DNA of 64,000 nucleotides, taken from Akkermansiaceae bacterium (GTDB taxonomy: Bacteria; Verrucomicrobiota; Verrucomicrobiia; Verrucomicrobiales; Akkermansiaceae). The notes below the pieces were generated by a model, which had not been told where the DNA came from, did no database searches, and worked only from the letters and a program-made list of their open reading frames with translations. The stretch lies in the NCBI GenBank assembly GCA_029866215.1, contig JARWZU010000088.1, positions 124,001 to 188,000 of the forward strand, given 5' to 3'. The position numbers were made by a program, and so were the translations under genes. This document shows, one piece after another, positions 1 through 9,542 of the stretch. Position 1 is the stretch's first letter. Each line of letters starts with the position of its first letter.

Positions 1-1
1 T

Positions 2-142
2 GAATTCCGCGCCCTCGACCTTGCCCGCATCTTCGAACTCATGCTGAAGCCTGCATTCGTGTTTGATGGGCGTGGCATCCTCTCGCTCGATTCCCTGAAG
101 GCCCACGGCTTCGACGCATTTGCCATCGGTAAGGGCTTCTGA
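2..142 (+). CDS. UDP-glucose/GDP-mannose dehydrogenase family protein, C-terminal fragment (5' end outside window)
   Basis: Frame 2 reads EFRALDLARIFELMLKPAFVFDGRGILSLDSLKAHGFDAFAIGKGF*, typical of the UDPGDH C-terminal domain. Confidence 0.7.
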   Translation, partial: EFRALDLARIFELMLKPAFVFDGRGILSLDSLKAHGFDAFAIGKGF

Positions 143-207
143 TCCATCGTCGCGGATTGACGGGAATTCCGCTTCCCGCACTTCGCGTTCTGTTTTTCAT
201 CAGTCGT

Positions 208-825
208 ATGAACATCTACCCCGAGTTTCACCGATTCCTACAGCGCACGGACAAGGAAACCCTTCTGGGCCAGCGCGGCATCGTGGTCTGGCTCTGCGGG
301 TTGTCGGGCTCGGGTAAATCCACCATCGCCAACGCCGCCGAACGCATCCTTCACCAGCAAGGACGCTTCACCACCATCCTCGACGGTGACAACCTCCGAT
401 CCGGCCTGAATGCAAACCTCAGCTTCACGGACGAAGATCGCCTGGAAAACATTCGCCGCATTTCGGAAATCTCCAAAATCTTCGTCTCTCAAGGAATCAT
501 CACGTTCGTTTCTGCCATCACCCCACGCGGGGAACTCCGCGCCCTCGCTCGCGAACGACTCGGCAACGACCTTTTCGAGGTCTACATCAAGGCAAGCTTC
601 GAGGCCTGCGAACAACGCGATGTGAAAGGCCTCTACGCGAAAGCCGCCCGCGGCGAAGTCCCAAATTTCACCGGCAAAGACCATTCCTTCGAGCCTCCCA
701 CCCACTCGGACCTCGTCCTCGATACCGAAACCCATTCCGTCGAAGAGTGCGCGCTCAGTCTGATCGCCGCCATTCAAAACCAGATCGCGCTCGCGAACCC
801 CAAGGTTGGCCTTCAGGCGCCTTAA
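208..825 (+). CDS. cysC: Adenylyl-sulfate kinase
   Basis: P-loop GLSGSGKST, DGDNLRSGLNANLSFTDEDRLENIRR; ORF 157..825, preferred ATG at 208. Confidence 0.92.
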   Translation: MNIYPEFHRFLQRTDKETLLGQRGIVVWLCGLSGSGKSTIANAAERILHQQGRFTTILDGDNLRSGLNANLSFTDEDRLENIRRISEISKIFVSQGIITFVSAITPRGELRALARERLGNDLFEVYIKASFEACEQRDVKGLYAKAARGEVPNFTGKDHSFEPPTHSDLVLDTETHSVEECALSLIAAIQNQIALANPKVGLQAP

Positions 826-993
826 TGCCCGCCCAACGGGTAAAAAGAGACTCCGTTTTCAAAGCCAAGAATTCGCGGGATCCGAATCATTAGTAAAAAG
901 CCCAAGATAGTAATTAACTCTTGACGCGACGTGCTTGGCCCCGTATTCCCTCCGCAAGCCGCACCGGCAATCTTTTTCAGTAATTCAATCACC

Positions 994-1899
994 ATGCCCA
1001 ACTACCACCTGAGCAACCTCGACCAGCTCGAAGCAGAAGCGATCTTCATCCTCCGGGAAACCGCCGCCCAATTTGAAAACCCCGCCCTGCTCTTCTCCGG
1101 CGGTAAGGATTCGATCGTCATGGCATGGCTTGCCCGTAAGGCATTTTGGCCCGCACGCATGCCCTTCCCACTGGTCCACATCGACACCGGCCACAATTTT
1201 GAAGAAACTATGACCTACCGCGATGAATTCGTGGAGCTCATCCGCGCCTCACTCGTCGTTGGCTCAGTTCAAGAATCGATCGACCAAGGCCGCGTGGTCG
1301 AAGAAAAAGGCCCGAACGCCTCACGCAACAAACTCCAAACGGTCACCCTGCTCGACACCATCGAGAAGAACCAATACGACGCCTGCCTCGGTGGCGGCCG
1401 CCGCGACGAGGAAAAAGCCCGTGCCAAAGAACGATTCTTCTCGCACCGCGATGACTTCGGCCAGTGGGACCCAAAAAACCAACGCCCCGAACTTTGGAAC
1501 CTCTTCAACGGCCGTAAAAACCCCGGCGAACACTTCCGCGTTTTCCCACTCTCCAATTTCACCGAAATGGACATCTGGATGTACATCCAACGCGAAAATA
1601 TTCCTCTACCCTCGATTTACTTCTCCCACTCCCGTGACGTCTTCGAACGCAATGGCTCGCTGCTCGCTGTCACCGAATTCCTCAAACCCCAAGACCACGA
1701 AACGGTCACCCAAAAAATCGTCCGCTTCCGCACCATTGGCGACGCAACCTGCACCGGCGCCGTAGAATCCACCGCCTCAAACCTCGACGAAGTGATCGCC
1801 GAAGTCGCCGCCGCCCGCCAAACCGAACGTGGCACACGCTCCGATGACAAACGCTCGGAAACGGCCATGGAAGACCGGAAGAAAGAGGGCTACTTCTGA
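994..1899 (+). CDS. cysD: Sulfate adenylyltransferase subunit 2
   Basis: ALLFSGGKDSIVM PP-loop; LGGGRRDEEKARAKERFFSHRDDFGQWDPKNQRPELWNLFNGR; start MPNYHLSNLDQLEAEAI. Confidence 0.95.
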   Translation: MPNYHLSNLDQLEAEAIFILRETAAQFENPALLFSGGKDSIVMAWLARKAFWPARMPFPLVHIDTGHNFEETMTYRDEFVELIRASLVVGSVQESIDQGRVVEEKGPNASRNKLQTVTLLDTIEKNQYDACLGGGRRDEEKARAKERFFSHRDDFGQWDPKNQRPELWNLFNGRKNPGEHFRVFPLSNFTEMDIWMYIQRENIPLPSIYFSHSRDVFERNGSLLAVTEFLKPQDHETVTQKIVRFRTIGDATCTGAVESTASNLDEVIAEVAAARQTERGTRSDDKRSETAMEDRKKEGYF

Positions 1900-1904
1900 G
1901 GGTA

Positions 1905-1945
1905 AACGCTGAAATGCTGAAACGCTGAAAATCTGAAATAAGAAA
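1905..1945 (-). repeat. Inverted-orientation copy of the TTTCAGC-type repeat behind cysD
   Basis: gctgaaatgctgaaacgctgaaaatctgaaat is the reverse complement of the TTTCAGC repeat family seen from 1983. Confidence 0.75.
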
Positions 1946-1982
1946 ATCTTAACGACGAATCCGCCCTTCGCATACACCTCTT

Positions 1983-2142
1983 CATTTCAGCTTCCCAGCT
2001 TCCCAGCTTCCCAGCTTTTCAGCATTTACCTCTAAATTTCAGCTTCTCAGTTTTTCAGCTTTTCAGCTTTTACCTCTAATCGCATTTACCTCTAAATTTC
2101 AGCTTCTCAGCTTCTCAGCTTTTCAGCATTTCAGCATTTACC
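1983..2142 (+). repeat. Pyrimidine-rich TTTCAGC/TTTACCTCTAA repeat array upstream of cysN
   Basis: Exact direct repeat gcatttacctctaaatttcagcttctcag at ~2022 and ~2082 (60-bp spacing) plus many CAGCTTYTCAG units; ends next to the cysN ATG. Confidence 0.85.
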
Positions 2143-2151
2143 TCTAATCCC

Positions 2152-3396
2152 ATGGACCTCCTTCGCTTCACCACTGCCGGCTCCGTCGATGACGGCAAAT
2201 CAACCCTCATCGGCCGCCTTCTTTACGATTCAAAATCGATCTTCGAAGACCAACTCGAAGCCATGGAGGAGTCCTCCCGCCGCAGAGGCGATGAGAACGT
2301 AAACCTCGCCCTCCTGACAGACGGCCTCAAGGCAGAGCGCGAACAAGGCATCACCATCGATGTGGCCTACCGCTATTTCGCAACCCCCAAGCGCAAGTTC
2401 ATCATCGCCGACACCCCGGGCCACACGCAGTACACCCGCAACATGGTGACCGGTGCCTCGACCGCAAACCTCGCGATCATTCTCATCGACGCGCGCAAAG
2501 GCGTCATCGAGCAAACCAAACGCCACAGCTTCATCGCGAACCTCCTGCGCATCCAACACCTCGTCGTGGCCGTCAATAAAATGGACCTCGTCGACTACTC
2601 GGAAGAAGTCTATCAGAAGATCGTCCAAGACTTCCGCAATTTTGCCTCAAGGCTCGATAACATCGTTGAAATCACCGACATCCCGATCTCCGCACTCAAC
2701 GGCGACAACGTCGTGGACAAGTCGGAAAACATGCCATGGTACCAAGGCCCGACTTTTCTCTATCACCTCGAACACGTCTACGTCGGAGGCGAGGAGAACC
2801 ATGTCGATGCCCGCTTCCCCGTTCAGTGGGTGATCCGCCCGATGAGCGATGAATGGCACGACTTCCGTGGATACGCGGGTCGCGTCGCCGGCGGAGTCTT
2901 CAAGCCCGGCGATGAAGTCACCGTCTTGCCCTCAGGATTCAAAACCCGCGTGAAAGCCATCCACAGCCCAGACGGCGAAAAAGCGGAGGCCTTTGCACCG
3001 CAGTCGGTATGCATCACGCTCACCGAGGAAATCGACATCTCACGCGGTGACACGTTGGTGAAAACCAACAACCCACCCCAAGTCTCCCAAGACATCGAGG
3101 CAATGATTTGCTGGTTTTCAAACAAGCCGATGCCTCCGCACGCCAAGTTTGTACTCCGCCACACGACCCAAGAAACCAAAGCGATCATCCAAGACGTCAA
3201 GTACCACGTGGATATCAACACGCTCCACAAGATTGAAGGGGTCGACAGTTTCTCGATGAATGACATCGGCCGCATCTCGCTGCGCACCGCCACCCCTCTG
3301 ATTCACGACTCCTATCGGCGCAATCGGATTACGGGCTCGTTTATCCTCATCGACCCTGGCACCAACGAAACGGTGGCTGCGGGCATGATCATCTGA
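2152..3396 (+). CDS. cysN: Sulfate adenylyltransferase subunit 1 (GTPase)
   Basis: GSVDDGKSTLIGRLLYDSK, DTPGHTQYTRNMVTGAS, NKMDLVDYS GTPase motifs. Confidence 0.95.
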   Translation: MDLLRFTTAGSVDDGKSTLIGRLLYDSKSIFEDQLEAMEESSRRRGDENVNLALLTDGLKAEREQGITIDVAYRYFATPKRKFIIADTPGHTQYTRNMVTGASTANLAIILIDARKGVIEQTKRHSFIANLLRIQHLVVAVNKMDLVDYSEEVYQKIVQDFRNFASRLDNIVEITDIPISALNGDNVVDKSENMPWYQGPTFLYHLEHVYVGGEENHVDARFPVQWVIRPMSDEWHDFRGYAGRVAGGVFKPGDEVTVLPSGFKTRVKAIHSPDGEKAEAFAPQSVCITLTEEIDISRGDTLVKTNNPPQVSQDIEAMICWFSNKPMPPHAKFVLRHTTQETKAIIQDVKYHVDINTLHKIEGVDSFSMNDIGRISLRTATPLIHDSYRRNRITGSFILIDPGTNETVAAGMII

Positions 3397-3462
3397 TCCA
3401 CCCTCGCTGCGAAGCAAGAAGGCCACGTCTGGCTAAAAACCTGTGCCCATGCGAGGCATCGC

Positions 3463-4158
3463 TTACGACTCAGCCCCGTCGGCCTTATTTCTGCCAAGCC
3501 ACCTCCGCACGAGTTGAATCAGCACCACTCCCACGCCAACTAGCACAATCGCCCACTTGGCCAACTTCAAATTCCCATCGGCCAATCCGGCGCCCCCCAG
3601 CACAATCCCGCTGCCGATGATGCCGTTGCTCAGAAGTGAAATCGGCAAAAAAAGCGCAAACGGCGCACGCAAAAATCCTAGAAGGTAATTCGCGAAAAAA
3701 AACGGAATGCCCGGGGTCAACTTCAGAATCAAAATCAATTTGAGATGATTTCCCTTGGGGAGCTCTGGAACCGCGATCTTGGTTTTCGAAAGCATCTTCT
3801 CAACCAGATTTCTCGCTAGACCCGCAGCCAGCCAGTATGTCCACGTTACATTGAGGGCAATCGCGAAAAAAGCCAAGCCGCAAGCCATCACCGGTTGCGC
3901 TCGCCAAACCACCCCCGCCGTCACCAGCAAGGCACTTGCGGGAATCGGCAAGCCCGGCAAAATGACCAAAGCGACAAAAAGCGCCACCGGATTCTCAACT
4001 AAATAGGCGTTCAACTCGGCCCAGTACCCTTTAAGAACGGTCAAATCCAACCCCAACCTCCATCCCAGCAGGCCAAGGATGGCAACGCCGCCCACGAATC
4101 CCGCGAGACCCATTTTCATCCTCCGATCTCCCACAAGTTTAGAAATGACACTGATCAC
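3463..4158 (-). CDS. DedA/TVP38-family (VTT domain) membrane protein
   Basis: Multi-TM; LILKLTPGIPFFFANYLLGFLRAPFALFLPISLLS resembles VTT/SNARE-associated domain. Confidence 0.7.
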   Translation of the reverse strand: MISVISKLVGDRRMKMGLAGFVGGVAILGLLGWRLGLDLTVLKGYWAELNAYLVENPVALFVALVILPGLPIPASALLVTAGVVWRAQPVMACGLAFFAIALNVTWTYWLAAGLARNLVEKMLSKTKIAVPELPKGNHLKLILILKLTPGIPFFFANYLLGFLRAPFALFLPISLLSNGIIGSGIVLGGAGLADGNLKLAKWAIVLVGVGVVLIQLVRRWLGRNKADGAES

Positions 4159-4493
4159 TTTGCTATTACAGCACCCTCGGTAAGTTTAGCAAGTCCCAGA
4201 GCGCAACATTCAACAAATTCTTACCACTTAAAACCCCAATCCATTCGCATCCCGATTTGTTCATTTTTTCTTGAACTTACATCTGAGCAAGCCACCCTCC
4301 CCAAGAGAAATCTTGGTAAATTCAAGATTTCGATTCACTAGCTCCAGAACCCGCACCGCCCCCGAGGCGTCGCAACCAAGGGCGGCAGCGTGTAATTCTC
4401 TCACAGCGTCCCCATTCTTGATGCCCCAAGGGGTTTCCCAAAACCACCCGCATCGCCAAAATCCGCGTTCCATCTCAGTCTCTTCACCTCTCT

Positions 4494-4735
4494 ATTTCAG
4501 CTTCTCAGCTTCTCAGCATTTCAGCTTCTACCTCTAAACTTTCAGCCTCTTCTTTTGAGCCTCTTCTTTTCAGCTTCTCAGTTTTTCAGCATTTCAGCTT
4601 CTACCTCTAAACTTTCAGCTTCTACCTCTAAACTTTCAACTTCTCAGTTTTTCAGCCTCTTCTTTTCAGCTTCTCAGTTTTTCAGCATTTCAGCTTCTAC
4701 CTCTAAACTTTCAGCTTTCCGCTTTCCCAATTTCA
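4494..4735 (+). repeat. TTTCAGC-type repeat array with 64-bp exact duplication
   Basis: agcctcttcttttcagcttctcagtttttcagcatttcagcttctacctctaaactttcagctt occurs at 4558 and again at 4654. Confidence 0.9.
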
Positions 4736-4753
4736 GTTTTACACCTCCCCCCC

Positions 4754-5143
4754 ATGCCTCCCAACCCACGCCTGCCAGAAGACCATCGCATTCGCGTGAT
4801 TGAAGCCCTGAAACCCTTCAATCCAGCTGTGATCTATCTATTCGGCTCTTTCGGCACCGACTACCAACATCCGGCCAGCGACATCGACATCGCTTTTTTC
4901 CCGACACTCGCCACAGACCCCGTCGACTGCTTCCGCATCGCCAATCAGCTCGCCGATCAATTGGGCCACTCCGTCGACCTCGCCGACCTCACCATGGCCA
5001 GCACCGTCTTTTCCAAAGAAGTCCTGCGCACCGGAATTCCGCTTGAGATTCAAAAACCGCACATTCAGCAGCAGTTTGAAATGTTAACCTTGGCCGACTA
5101 CGCCCGCCTCAACGAAGAGCGACAACCGGTTCTCGCACCATGA
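4754..5143 (+). CDS. MNT-type nucleotidyltransferase (MntA-like antitoxin), module 1
   Basis: VIYLFGSFGTDYQHPASDIDIAFF (GSx10DxD); overlaps the downstream HEPN gene by ATGA. Confidence 0.85.
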   Translation: MPPNPRLPEDHRIRVIEALKPFNPAVIYLFGSFGTDYQHPASDIDIAFFPTLATDPVDCFRIANQLADQLGHSVDLADLTMASTVFSKEVLRTGIPLEIQKPHIQQQFEMLTLADYARLNEERQPVLAP

Positions 5144-5541
5144 TTGACGACATCGACTTGAACAAAGCGGCAACCATCCGCCGCTGCCTGCAACGCATTT
5201 CGGAGGAGTACCGAGATGATCCGAGCCGGCTCGATGATTTCACCATTCAGGATTCCATTGTCTTGAACATCCTCCGTGCCTGTGAGGCAGCAATCGATCT
5301 CGCCATGCATCGCGTGGCCCTAGGCCGCCTTGGAATCCCCCAAACCAGCCGCGACGCCTTCGAGTTACTCGCTCAAAACGCCATCATCAGCCAAGCCGGC
5401 GCCACCGCGATGAAGCACATGGTCGGCTTCCGCAACATCGCGGTTCACAACTATCAAAACATTCAAACGCCCGTCCTTCACGCCATCCTCAAGAAGCACC
5501 TGGCAGACTTCGAAACATTCCTAAAGGAACTCTCGCTGTAG
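5140..5541 (+). CDS. HEPN-domain DUF86/HepT-like toxin, module 1
   Basis: RNIAVHNY matches RX4HXY HEPN motif; adjacent MNT gene. Confidence 0.85.
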   Translation: MIDDIDLNKAATIRRCLQRISEEYRDDPSRLDDFTIQDSIVLNILRACEAAIDLAMHRVALGRLGIPQTSRDAFELLAQNAIISQAGATAMKHMVGFRNIAVHNYQNIQTPVLHAILKKHLADFETFLKELSL

Positions 5542-5654
5542 CGCCTTCATCCGCGGTCATTCGCATTCATCTGCGGTTAAAAAAGCTCATCTCCATCCCC
5601 ACCAAAAAACCTTGTTCATTTTTATTGAACCCTCCGACCTCCGAAACTCCATCT

Positions 5655-5735
5655 TCATTTCAGCTTCTCAGTTTTTCAGCATTTCAGCTTCTACCTCTCA
5701 ACTTTCAGCTTCTACCTCTCAACTTTCAGCTTTAC
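5655..5735 (+). repeat. TTTCAGC-type repeat between the two MNT-HEPN modules
   Basis: tttcagcttctcagtttttcagcatttcagcttctacctctcaactttcagcttctacctctcaactttcagctttacc. Confidence 0.85.
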
Positions 5736-5789
5736 CCATCCGCTCCCTCTCTTGACGCTTCCACGTGAAGGGGCCATATTACTCACGCG

Positions 5790-6116
5790 ATGAATAAAAT
5801 TCTTTCCAAGCACACCCGTGAAATTGCGGATCTCTGCAGGAAATATAACGTGCAGCGCTTGGTTGCGTTTGGTTCGGCAGTACGCGCCGATTTCGACTCA
5901 TCTACCAGCGATGTCGATTTAATCGCAGTCTTCTCATCAACTCGAAAGCCTGGATATGCCGACCGCTACATGGATTTCATCCAATCCTTAGAGACCTTGT
6001 TCGGTAGTAAAGTCGATCTCTTGACCCCAAGCTCCATTCGCAACCCACGTTTCGCGGAAGCGATTCAGCGTGACGCTGTCCCCATTTATGAATTTGAGAA
6101 GTCTCAAACGGCTTGA
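5790..6116 (+). CDS. MNT-type nucleotidyltransferase (MntA-like antitoxin), module 2
   Basis: LVAFGSAVRADFDSSTSDVDLIAVF (GSx10DxD). Confidence 0.85.
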   Translation: MNKILSKHTREIADLCRKYNVQRLVAFGSAVRADFDSSTSDVDLIAVFSSTRKPGYADRYMDFIQSLETLFGSKVDLLTPSSIRNPRFAEAIQRDAVPIYEFEKSQTA

Positions 6117-6435
6117 TGATGCTGAAAATGCCTGTTGCCGGATCCAAAGTTTCCTGAGGGCGATTTCATTCGAGACCTTCACCAACTCCGAACTCCTGCG
6201 CTCCGCCGTAGAGCGGCAGCTCGAAATCATTGGTGAGGCTCTGGGAATCGCCGCCAAGGAAGACGATTCCATCTTAGAATTAGTTCCCGACATCCCGCGC
6301 ATCGTTGGCCTGCGCAATCGGCTCATCCACGGATACGATTCGGTAGATCCGGAACTCGTCTGGGACGTTGTAAAAACAAAAATCCCACCTTTAAAACACC
6401 AGATAGCCAAGGCTCGAGCCCAATCCGCTGGCTAA
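6088..6435 (+). CDS. HEPN-domain DUF86/HepT-like toxin, module 2
   Basis: GLRNRLIHGYDSVDPELVWDVV (RX4HXY); overlaps the MNT ORF; ATG at 6088 within ORF 6070..6435. Confidence 0.82.
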   Translation: MNLRSLKRLDDAENACCRIQSFLRAISFETFTNSELLRSAVERQLEIIGEALGIAAKEDDSILELVPDIPRIVGLRNRLIHGYDSVDPELVWDVVKTKIPPLKHQIAKARAQSAG

Positions 6436-6487
6436 TGCGTCAGTTTACGCCCGAAAAAGCCACATCCTACCCTCTTTACCCTCTCCC

Positions 6488-6540
6488 TTTTAGTTTTTCA
6501 GCATTTCAGCTTCTACCTCTAAACTTTCAGCTTTACCCCT
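6488..6540 (+). repeat. TTTCAGC-type repeat following MNT-HEPN module 2
   Basis: tttttcagcatttcagcttctacctctaaactttcagctttacccc. Confidence 0.85.
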
Positions 6541-6594
6541 CCTCTCCCTCTCTTGTCACTTGATCCTCGTTCCCGCTGACTTCTGAACGCTCCC

Positions 6595-7395
6595 ATGACC
6601 ACGTCCATGAAATCAAAAATCGGCCCTTTTGGGAAATCCGCACTCATCGGCCATACCGGTCTTGTCGGTAGCAATCTTACCCGCCAATTCAGTTTCGACT
6701 CGCTCTACAACTCCAAAAATATTCAGGAGATTGCTGGAGAGCATCACGACCTTCTAGTCTGCAGTGGCGTCTCAGGGACAAAATGGATTGCCAATCAAGA
6801 ACCTGATAAGGATCGAGCCGCAATTGCGGCACTTCTCCAGCAGTTAGAAAAAACCCGAGCCGATGAGCTAATCCTCATATCAACGATCGACGTCTATGAG
6901 AATCCATATCAGGTCGATGAGAAAAGCCCGGTAAACCCCGACCTACTCAACTCCTATGGGAAACATCGTTTTCAGTTCGAACAGGATGTCAAAAGCCTTT
7001 TCCCAAATGTTCTCATTGCAAGACTTCCTGCGATCTATGGATGGAACCTGCGCAAAAATGCTCTATATGATTTAATGCATCGACATGAGCTTGAAAAAAT
7101 TCACCCTGAAAGCATCTACCAATTCTACTGGCTTGAGCACCTCTGGAGCGACCTACTGATCGCCCGCGAGCAAGGAATCAAACTACTGAATTTCGCCACG
7201 GAGCCTCTCTGTATCCAAGAGGTAGCCAATCAAATATTCGGCATCCATCTGGACGGAACACCGGGATCAAAACCTGCCAATTATGACTTCCGCACTTGTC
7301 ATGCCGACCTATTCAATGGCACCGGCGGCTACCTTTATTCAAAATCAACTGCACTCGAGGAAATCCGTACTTTCGTGAAACAACAGCAACTTTAA
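6595..7395 (+). CDS. NAD-dependent epimerase/dehydratase-like (SDR) protein
   Basis: ALIGHTGLVGSNL Rossmann start; LILISTIDVYENP and SYGKHRFQFEQ (YxxxK-like). Confidence 0.7.
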   Translation: MTTSMKSKIGPFGKSALIGHTGLVGSNLTRQFSFDSLYNSKNIQEIAGEHHDLLVCSGVSGTKWIANQEPDKDRAAIAALLQQLEKTRADELILISTIDVYENPYQVDEKSPVNPDLLNSYGKHRFQFEQDVKSLFPNVLIARLPAIYGWNLRKNALYDLMHRHELEKIHPESIYQFYWLEHLWSDLLIAREQGIKLLNFATEPLCIQEVANQIFGIHLDGTPGSKPANYDFRTCHADLFNGTGGYLYSKSTALEEIRTFVKQQQL

Positions 7396-7433
7396 GCACT
7401 CGATAATCCCACCTCCACACTACCACTGTCACC

Positions 7434-8204
7434 ATGAGCAATACCCGCCTTCACTCAGAAGAAAAATCACACCGCGTCGTCGTCGTTATGCCCTCGTACA
7501 ATGTGGCGGGCGTCGTAAACAAAGCCATCGACTCCCTGCCACCCAACGTCATCCATGAAATCTATGTGATTGATGATGGAAGCCATGACGGAACTGCCGA
7601 GGTCGCCAGTGCAGCCGGAGCCACCGTCATCACGCACCCGAAAAACCGAGGCTACGGTGGTGCCCAAAAATCGGGCTACCTTGCAGCCATCGCGAGTGAC
7701 GCCGACGCCATCGTTCTTGTGCATGGCGACAACCAATACGACCCCTCGTACGCGCCCGAATTCATCCGAAAAATCCTTGAAGAGGGCTGCGACATTGTCG
7801 CTGGTACGCGCATGGTTTTAGGCGACGCATTGAAAAACAACATGCCGCTCTGGAAATACCTCCCGATCCGTGCCACCACCTTCATCCAAAACCTCATGCT
7901 CGGAACGAGTATTACCGACTATCACGATGGCTACCGCGCATACAGCGGAGCCTTCCTCAAGTCGGTTCCATTAGACCAACTCAGCAATCGTTTCGACTTT
8001 GATTTCGATATGATGATCCAAGGCGTAGTCTACCAAGCAAAAATCGGGGAAGTCCCCCACCCCACTCGCTATAGCGACGAGAACTCACAGCTCCCGTTCG
8101 ACAAGGCGGTGGCTTGCCAAATCACGATTTTCAAATCCGCCTTCAAGTTCCTTCTTCACCGCATGGGCATCTGGAAACAGGATGTTTACAAGCGCAGTGA
8201 ATAG
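7434..8204 (+). CDS. Glycosyltransferase family 2 protein
   Basis: VVVVMPSYNVAGVVNKAIDSL, YVIDDGSHDGTAEVA, NRGYGGAQKSGY, VLVHGDNQYDP. Confidence 0.9.
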   Translation: MSNTRLHSEEKSHRVVVVMPSYNVAGVVNKAIDSLPPNVIHEIYVIDDGSHDGTAEVASAAGATVITHPKNRGYGGAQKSGYLAAIASDADAIVLVHGDNQYDPSYAPEFIRKILEEGCDIVAGTRMVLGDALKNNMPLWKYLPIRATTFIQNLMLGTSITDYHDGYRAYSGAFLKSVPLDQLSNRFDFDFDMMIQGVVYQAKIGEVPHPTRYSDENSQLPFDKAVACQITIFKSAFKFLLHRMGIWKQDVYKRSE

Positions 8205-8314
8205 CTTCGTGTTAGAATGAAGCCCCGCCCTCTCTACCCGAAAAGCCGCCTCGTCAATTTTTCGAATGGCCTCAGGCCTCGGCGTCATCGCGCCGATGCG
8301 TTCACACTTCACCC

Positions 8315-9424
8315 ATGCCCAAACGCATCGTCATCGCCGGTGGAGGATTCTTTGGCTGCTCCATCGCCATGATGCTGCATCGCCGTGGCTGGCATCCGAT
8401 CGTGGTCGAGGAAGCCGATGAACTCCTGACCCAAGCATCTAGGGTCAATCAAGCCCGCGTCCACGGCGGCTATCACTACCCGCGAAGCTTGATGACCGCT
8501 TACCGGTCGCGACAAAACTACGAAAAATTCCGCACACATTACCGCGATGCCATCGTCGATCAATTCACCAAGGTATACGCGGTCGGGAGATTATTTTCGA
8601 AGGTCACCGCCGACCAGTTCGGGGTCTTCATGAAGCGGGTGGGCGCACCACTTCAGGAAGCACCACCCAAAATCCAGCGCCTATTCAACCCAGACCTCAC
8701 CGAGCGTACCTGGATCGCACAGGAATGCGCGTTCGATTGCTCGGTGTTGAGGGAAATGCTCCGGAATGAACTGCGCATGGCAGGAATCGAAGTGCGGCTT
8801 CAGACGCTGGTGGAGACGGCGACACCACATCCAACCGGTGCCCTAGCCCGACTGTCCGATGGATCGGAAATCGAGTGTTCTCTAGTTTTCAACGCGACTT
8901 ACGCCGGATTGAACCGATTGACGGCCGCCTCCGACTTACCACTCATCCCACTGAAGCACGAGCTCACCGAAATGGCATTAGTGGATCTTCCAAAGGAACT
9001 CGAGGGACTTTCCGTCACCATGATGTGCGGACCGTTCTTTTCCTTCATGCCCTATCCTTCACTGGGACTTACGACCCTCAGCCACGTGCGCTACACCCCG
9101 CACGCCCACTGGTTCGAAAACGAACAAACCGGAGCTGCCAACCCCTACCAAACATTCGACACCATCGAAAAACACAGCAATTTCGAAATGATGGTCGCCG
9201 ATGCCTCGCGCTACATGCCCGCGCTGCGCGATGCCGTCCAGCGAGACTCGCTGTGGACCATCAAGACGCTGCTGCCGCTGAGTGAAATTGACGACGGTCG
9301 CCCGATCCTCTTCCAACGCGACAACAAACTCCCAGCCGTGATCCACGTGATGGGCGGAAAAATTGATAACATCTTCGACGTCGAGGAGGAGATCGAGCGA
9401 TTAGTGGGTAACGTTGAAATCTGA
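8315..9424 (+). CDS. FAD-dependent oxidoreductase (DAO-like fold)
   Basis: IVIAGGGFFGCSIAMMLHRRGWHPIVVEEA dinucleotide-binding motif. Confidence 0.75.
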   Translation: MPKRIVIAGGGFFGCSIAMMLHRRGWHPIVVEEADELLTQASRVNQARVHGGYHYPRSLMTAYRSRQNYEKFRTHYRDAIVDQFTKVYAVGRLFSKVTADQFGVFMKRVGAPLQEAPPKIQRLFNPDLTERTWIAQECAFDCSVLREMLRNELRMAGIEVRLQTLVETATPHPTGALARLSDGSEIECSLVFNATYAGLNRLTAASDLPLIPLKHELTEMALVDLPKELEGLSVTMMCGPFFSFMPYPSLGLTTLSHVRYTPHAHWFENEQTGAANPYQTFDTIEKHSNFEMMVADASRYMPALRDAVQRDSLWTIKTLLPLSEIDDGRPILFQRDNKLPAVIHVMGGKIDNIFDVEEEIERLVGNVEI

Positions 9425-9542
9425 AAGGTTGACCGCTAAAATAATTGCATGACCCCACGCAGATTAACCACCACGACCCTAATCGCGCACCGTCGATTCC
9501 CCTTTCTGAATTTTAATTTTCAACTTTTAACTTTCTATCAAA

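Noticed and set aside
2230-2628. Long antisense ORFs opposite cysN, prs, rplY, ssb and others
   Set aside because: They are fully contained within well-supported genes on the other strand and have low-complexity compositions typical of shadow ORFs.
4555-4803. 82-aa ORF MSLFFSASQFFSISAST...
   Set aside because: It is a translation of the TTTCAGC repeat array; serine/phenylalanine low complexity follows from the repeat, not from selection on protein.
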